Below, piece by piece: positions 63,943-64,000 of a stretch of 64,000 nt of DNA. Source of the DNA: Candidatus Nitrosocosmicus oleophilus (GTDB taxonomy: Archaea; Thermoproteota; Nitrososphaeria; Nitrososphaerales; Nitrososphaeraceae); contig NZ_CP012850.1 in the NCBI RefSeq assembly GCF_000802205.1, positions 558,001-622,000 on the forward strand, written 5' to 3'. Numbering within the stretch: the stretch's first letter is position 1; every line of letters starts with the position of its first letter. The position numbers and the translations under genes are program-made. The notes under the pieces were generated by a model. The model ran no database searches, had not been told where the DNA came from, and worked only from the letters and a program-made list of their open reading frames with translations.

Positions 63943-64000
63943 AGTAGTTACTTTGGATAATACTCTGATTTCCTAAAGAGTAGGTGGCATATATGAGAAA
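63943..64000. other. Window end, no complete feature
   Basis: 58 bp after the DoxX stop with no recognisable gene start. Confidence 0.5.

Overview
The window is a 64 kb piece of an AT-rich archaeal chromosome. The gene set points to Nitrososphaerota (Thaumarchaeota). It holds a CdvA-type cell-division protein, both subunits of DNA polymerase D, FEN1 with a C-terminal PCNA-binding motif, Orc1/Cdc6 beside ORB-like origin sites, and geranylgeranylglyceryl phosphate synthase for archaeal ether lipids. It also has AbrB-PhoU, P-II and dodecin proteins, many small winged-helix proteins, and many secreted proteins rich in Asn, Thr and Ser. The low G+C content and the accessory genes (cytochrome P450, DUF1326/DUF2182, LLM oxidoreductase, PsbP/cupredoxin-like secreted proteins) suggest a soil type such as Nitrosocosmicus. 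That genus is an inference; no rRNA or ammonia-oxidation gene is present to test it. Many genes appear to start at TTG, GTG or ATG about 25 bp after a TATA-like box, which fits leaderless archaeal transcription.

Positions 1-24.3 kb are mainly a housekeeping block around a probable replication origin at 6762-7282. cdc6 lies on one side. On the other side are an uncharacterised gene, two HTH genes with palindromic operator-like sites, GGGP synthase, and convergent polD large and small subunits. Near the origin, a winged-helix gene with its own promoter and three GATCGAA boxes at 13-bp spacing occurs three times, and two of the copies look identical over 336 bp. Next come a SpoIIM-like protein, a ferredoxin, CbiE, a DUF192 protein, acetyl-CoA synthetase, CdvA, a tandem ThyX-like protein and FEN1.

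Positions 24.4-35.7 kb are bounded by two near-identical 997-bp IS5-family elements (IS903-like) in opposite orientation. Their 9-bp target-site duplications are exchanged between the two copies, which is the mark of a 9.3 kb inversion by recombination between them. Inside lie a KAT-repeat basic protein, a DedA-like membrane protein, a ureohydrolase, a cytochrome P450, a GNAT enzyme, a zinc-ribbon protein and an SDR. Both transposase genes carry the same in-frame TAG.

Positions 35.7-64 kb are accessory and gene-sparse, with decayed or frameshifted genes: an ABM monooxygenase, an SDR, a possible NTF2-like gene and a PNPOx-like remnant. The intact genes include two VOC proteins, a macrodomain protein, a DUF1326-DUF2182-DUF1326 group, a secreted 58-residue-repeat protein, dodecin, a subtilase, an LLM oxidoreductase and a soluble histidine kinase with a repetitive sensor region. 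A DUF899 protein, an ArsR-AHSA1 operon, a MarR regulator, a secreted nuclease and DoxX follow. I recognised no tRNA, rRNA or CRISPR array.

No single gene cluster here is clearly a new defence or metabolic system. The strongest unusual signals are the IS-mediated inversion, the amplified self-regulating winged-helix cassette next to the origin, the operator-like palindromes, and several repeat-built proteins.
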